A stretch of 64,000 nt of DNA from Empedobacter tilapiae. Lineage in GTDB: Bacteria > Bacteroidota > Bacteroidia > Flavobacteriales > Weeksellaceae. Under the pieces are notes generated by a model. That model worked only from the letters and a program-made list of their open reading frames with translations, was not told where the DNA came from and searched no databases. Location of the stretch: positions 25,017 through 89,016 of the forward strand of contig NZ_SRPE01000014.1 in the NCBI RefSeq assembly GCF_004785645.1, in the 5' to 3' direction. This document shows positions 61,821 to 64,000 of the stretch, piece after piece (position 1 is the first letter of the stretch; each line of letters opens with the position of its first letter). The position numbers and the translations under genes are program-made.

Positions 61821-62516
61821 ATGAATGATAATATAAAAAGACTTTCTAGACTAACTGCAATTTTGACACAATTACAGACAAAAAAAATTTTGACCGCTTC
61901 ACAACTTGCCATTAAATTTTCAGTAAGTAATCGAACAATTTATAGAGACATAAAAGCATTGGAAGAAGCAGGTGTTCCTATTTTGACAGAAGACGGAAAA
62001 GGTTATTATTTAATGGATGGTTATAGAATTCCACCCATAATGTTTACAGAAAGTGAAGCAAATGCACTAATTACAGCTGAACAACTGATTTTGAAAAATA
62101 AAGATACTTCATTTGTAAAAGAATACAGTGAGGCAATTAACAAAATAAAATCTGTCTTGAGATACAGCACAAAGGAAAAAGTAAACATGTTATCCAACCG
62201 TGTAGTTTTTCGTTACAACACAGATAATAATCGAACAAGCAATTATTTATCAACTTTACAATTATCATTGACTAACTTTAATTGTTGCGAAGTTGAATAT
62301 TTTTCAAACGAAAAAAAGGAATTTACTAAAAGAATTATTGAACCTTTTGCACTTTATAACACGCAAGAAAATTGGATACTTGTAGCATTTTGTCAATTAA
62401 GAAATGATTTTAGAGCTTTTAGATTAGATAAAATTCAATATTTAAAAGTACTTAATAAACAATTTGAGCCACACAAAATGACAATTCAAGATTATTTTGA
62501 AATGTGTAAATCATAA
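61821..62516 (+). CDS. YafY-family WYL-domain transcriptional regulator
   Basis: 231 residues. The N-terminal HTH_11 (KILTASQLAIKFSVSNRTIY, then RDIKALEEAGVPILTEDGKG) is followed by a WYL-like domain (KRIIEPFALYNTQENWILVA, then FRAFRLDKIQYLKVL). It sits 72 bp upstream of a frameshifted gene whose promoter region contains a gaca/tgtc inverted repeat. Regulation of that gene is likely. Confidence 0.9.
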   Translation: MNDNIKRLSRLTAILTQLQTKKILTASQLAIKFSVSNRTIYRDIKALEEAGVPILTEDGKGYYLMDGYRIPPIMFTESEANALITAEQLILKNKDTSFVKEYSEAINKIKSVLRYSTKEKVNMLSNRVVFRYNTDNNRTSNYLSTLQLSLTNFNCCEVEYFSNEKKEFTKRIIEPFALYNTQENWILVAFCQLRNDFRAFRLDKIQYLKVLNKQFEPHKMTIQDYFEMCKS

Positions 62517-62525
62517 ATTAAACCC

Positions 62526-62561
62526 TTGACATAAGGCTGTCACAACCTCATTATACTTTTG
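62526..62561 (+). promoter_or_regulatory. Promoter and operator-like site downstream of the WYL gene
   Basis: ttgac at 62526-62530 and TACTTTTG at 62554-62561 resemble Bacteroidetes -33 and -7 boxes. An inverted repeat gaca-taaggc-tgtc (62528-62541) overlaps the upstream box and may bind the WYL regulator. Confidence 0.55.
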
Positions 62562-62588
62562 CACAAGTATTAATTTAAAACTCAAAAA

Positions 62589-63213
62589 ATGATAAGAGTA
62601 AGTAATGATTTTGCAAAAGCAATGGAATTCACATGTTTCAAGAAAAAACAAACAGTAACAGATGATGAATTGATAAATGCAGTAATGAAATTTGAAAAAA
62701 GTATTAAGTAAACAGGATGGAGTAATTTTCCATTGTTTAGTTCGTAATTTCAAAAATGATTATGCCAATGTACTATTTGTAAAAGAAATTGATAACTTGA
62801 AAAAATTAGAAGAAAATCTAATACAACTTCAAGAATCACAAGATTTTTTTAAATTAATTGATGAACAAAGTAGCAGAATAACATTTCATAAAATACTGAA
62901 GGATAATTTCGTTGTGCCCAATCATTTTTCATGTGTGGAATGCGGAACTTTTGAACTTAAAAATGATTATGATCAATTATTGACAATATCTGAAAGTATA
63001 GAAAATGAGTATTTAAATACTTTCGAAAATACAAAGGCACACTTTATTGGTTCAATAAATGAAAATAGATTTTCTGAAATAACTATTGGTGAAACTTTAG
63101 GTAAAACTAAAGAAATATGTTATGGTTATTTTAACAACCCATTTTGTAAACAGTTGTTAGAAATGGCAGATGAAACTACAATGGAACTTGATTTTTGGTA
63201 TTTAATAGCATAA
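62589..63213 (+). pseudogene. Gene split by an A-run frameshift, product of unknown function
   Basis: The ATG at 62589 opens MIRVSNDFAKAMEFTCFKKK to MKFEKSIK and stops at 62711. The frame beginning at 62692 continues as VLSKQDGVIFHCLVRNFKND to MELDFWYLIA and stops at 63213. Both halves read as one protein of about 207 residues. Removing one A from the A6 run at 62695-62700 joins them as KFEKVLSKQDG. The family is known to me only as uncharacterised genes near YafY-type regulators. Confidence 0.72.
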
Positions 63214-63255
63214 CGAAAAGTGACAGAATAAATTCCGTTAGTTGATAAAGAATAT

Positions 63256-63711
63256 TTGCTCGAAAAATTTCAAGGTAAAGGCGGTTGGACATTTACAAGA
63301 ATTCCTGAAATACAGCAAAATAAAAATACACCTTTTGGTTGTGTAAGAGTTCGAGGTACAATCGATCATTTTGAAATCAATAATTACAATTTACAATCAA
63401 TGGGAAATGGTAATCTTTTTCTGCCAATAAAAGCGGAAATCAGAAAAAAGCTGAATAAAAAAGAAGGCGATTATGTTCACATAACTTTATTTGCAGATAA
63501 TTTACCAACTGACATTCCGGAAGAATTAAAACTTTGTTTAATGGATGAACCAAATGTTTATGAAACCTTTTTAAACTATACAAATGGAGAACAAAAAACA
63601 ATTATTCAATGGATTTATTCTGCTAAAACTGATGCAAAAAAAGTAGAACGAATTGTAAAAACGATAGAGAAAATAGAACAAAATATACGACAAAAAAACA
63701 CCTACAGATAA
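63256..63711 (+). CDS. YdeI/OmpD-associated DUF1905-family protein
   Basis: 151 residues from TTG at 63256. The in-frame upstream codons read IPLVDKEYLLEKFQGKGGWT from an ATT at 63232, and the LVDKEYLLEKF part looks conserved in homologues, so the true start was probably lost or is a rare codon. DUF1905 (FGCVRVRGTIDHFEINNYNL, then FLPIKAEIRKKLNKKEGDYV) is joined to a C-terminal OmdA-type helical part (FLNYTNGEQKTIIQWIYSAK). Confidence 0.8.
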   Translation: MLEKFQGKGGWTFTRIPEIQQNKNTPFGCVRVRGTIDHFEINNYNLQSMGNGNLFLPIKAEIRKKLNKKEGDYVHITLFADNLPTDIPEELKLCLMDEPNVYETFLNYTNGEQKTIIQWIYSAKTDAKKVERIVKTIEKIEQNIRQKNTYR

Positions 63712-63745
63712 TAACTAAGCTTTCGTCTTGCCCGGAGGGCTAGAG
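63709..63745 (+). repeat. Gene-end element, copy 2
   Basis: ataactaagctttcgtcttg follows the stop codon of the YdeI-like gene, and the hairpin gccc-gga-gggc follows at 63730-63740. This matches the element at 61541, with a three-base compensatory change in the stem. Confidence 0.65.
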
Positions 63746-63819
63746 ATGAAAGCCCGTTGAACGGAACCGGAGTAGCTTTATGTATTATGGGGTTTTCGAA
63801 ATGTGGCTTTAAGATATAC

Positions 63820-63850
63820 AAGCAGTAATTTTAGGATTACTGCTTTTTTT
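63820..63850 (+). terminator. Terminator
   Basis: Arms agcagtaat and attactgct followed by a run of T. It ends the WYL to YdeI gene series. Confidence 0.8.
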
Positions 63851-63927
63851 GTGGTTGAAGTTGTATTTCTTCATGCGTTTTGGCTGTTTTTTTGTGCTTT
63901 AAACACAAATTCCCTTACCCGTAAAAG

Positions 63928-64000
63928 TTAATTCACAGAAGCAAGTTTGTTTCCGATAAGATACTTTTCTGGCGGACCTCTTTGTCCAAAAACGTGCAAC
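63928..64000 (-). CDS. Possible 3' end of a gene running off the window
   Basis: On the minus strand 23 codons read LHVFGQRGPPEKYLIGNKLA, then SVN and a stop at 63928. A second frame here is also open, so coding is not certain. Nothing can be said of the function. Confidence 0.25.
   Translation of the reverse strand, partial: LHVFGQRGPPEKYLIGNKLASVN

Noticed and set aside
63711..63780. tRNA gene
   Set aside because: The GC-rich words gave no cloverleaf, and the segment is explained better by the gene-end element.

Overview
The window is AT-rich DNA from a Flavobacteriia-type Bacteroidetes. A Weeksellaceae member close to Empedobacter or Chryseobacterium is my inference, not something the sequence proves. 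Support comes from a SusC/SusD pair, TAnnTTTG-type promoter boxes, DUF6520 and MauE-type proteins, PAS-LuxR regulators, and REP-like repeats typical of this class. I found no rRNA, tRNA or CRISPR array.

Layout. 0-8.9 kb: two paralogous PAS-LuxR regulators (-), then secreted proteins (a coiled-coil protein with DFWG motifs, two uncharacterised proteins and a Sel1-repeat protein). A GIY-YIG nuclease gene sits between two tandem arrays that share a 99-bp period. 8.9-24.4 kb: an accessory and defence island bounded on both sides by copies of a structured dispersed repeat. It holds an excisionase-like HTH gene, a minus-strand group (PIN-like nuclease, caspase-like protease, two unknown proteins, a reverse transcriptase), a complete ABC-three-component system (nuclease-effector, middle component, SMC-like ATPase), small ORFs and an XRE repressor with a palindromic operator candidate. 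Just upstream of the RT lie two identical 112-bp structured direct repeats, 390 bp apart and in one open frame. This is the most interesting signal in the window.

24.5-35.5 kb: a SusC-SusD-S9 peptidase operon facing a DUF6520/MauE/lipoprotein operon, with a TPR-AraC regulator beside it. 35.5-36.7 kb is repeat-rich and carries a fragment of a second AraC regulator. 36.7-44 kb is core-like: a lipoprotein, a fumarylacetoacetase-family hydrolase, a flavin reductase, a Rossmann protein, a Pmp3-type membrane protein, and a histidine kinase/response regulator pair. 44.3-53.2 kb is a run of small lipoproteins and immunity-like proteins (SMI1/KNR4, DUF4303, WG-like). Three neighbouring genes in it are frameshifted, and an AraC/DUF417 pair and an SRPBCC protein are interspersed.

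53.2-64 kb: lipoate-protein ligase, a TonB receptor divergent from a MocR regulator, a DUF4442 thioesterase-like protein, a CrtA-like protein, decayed HD-hydrolase and VOC genes, a short unknown gene, and a WYL regulator followed by a frameshifted gene and a YdeI/DUF1905 gene. Two genes in this last part end in a shared element whose small hairpin shows compensatory base changes.
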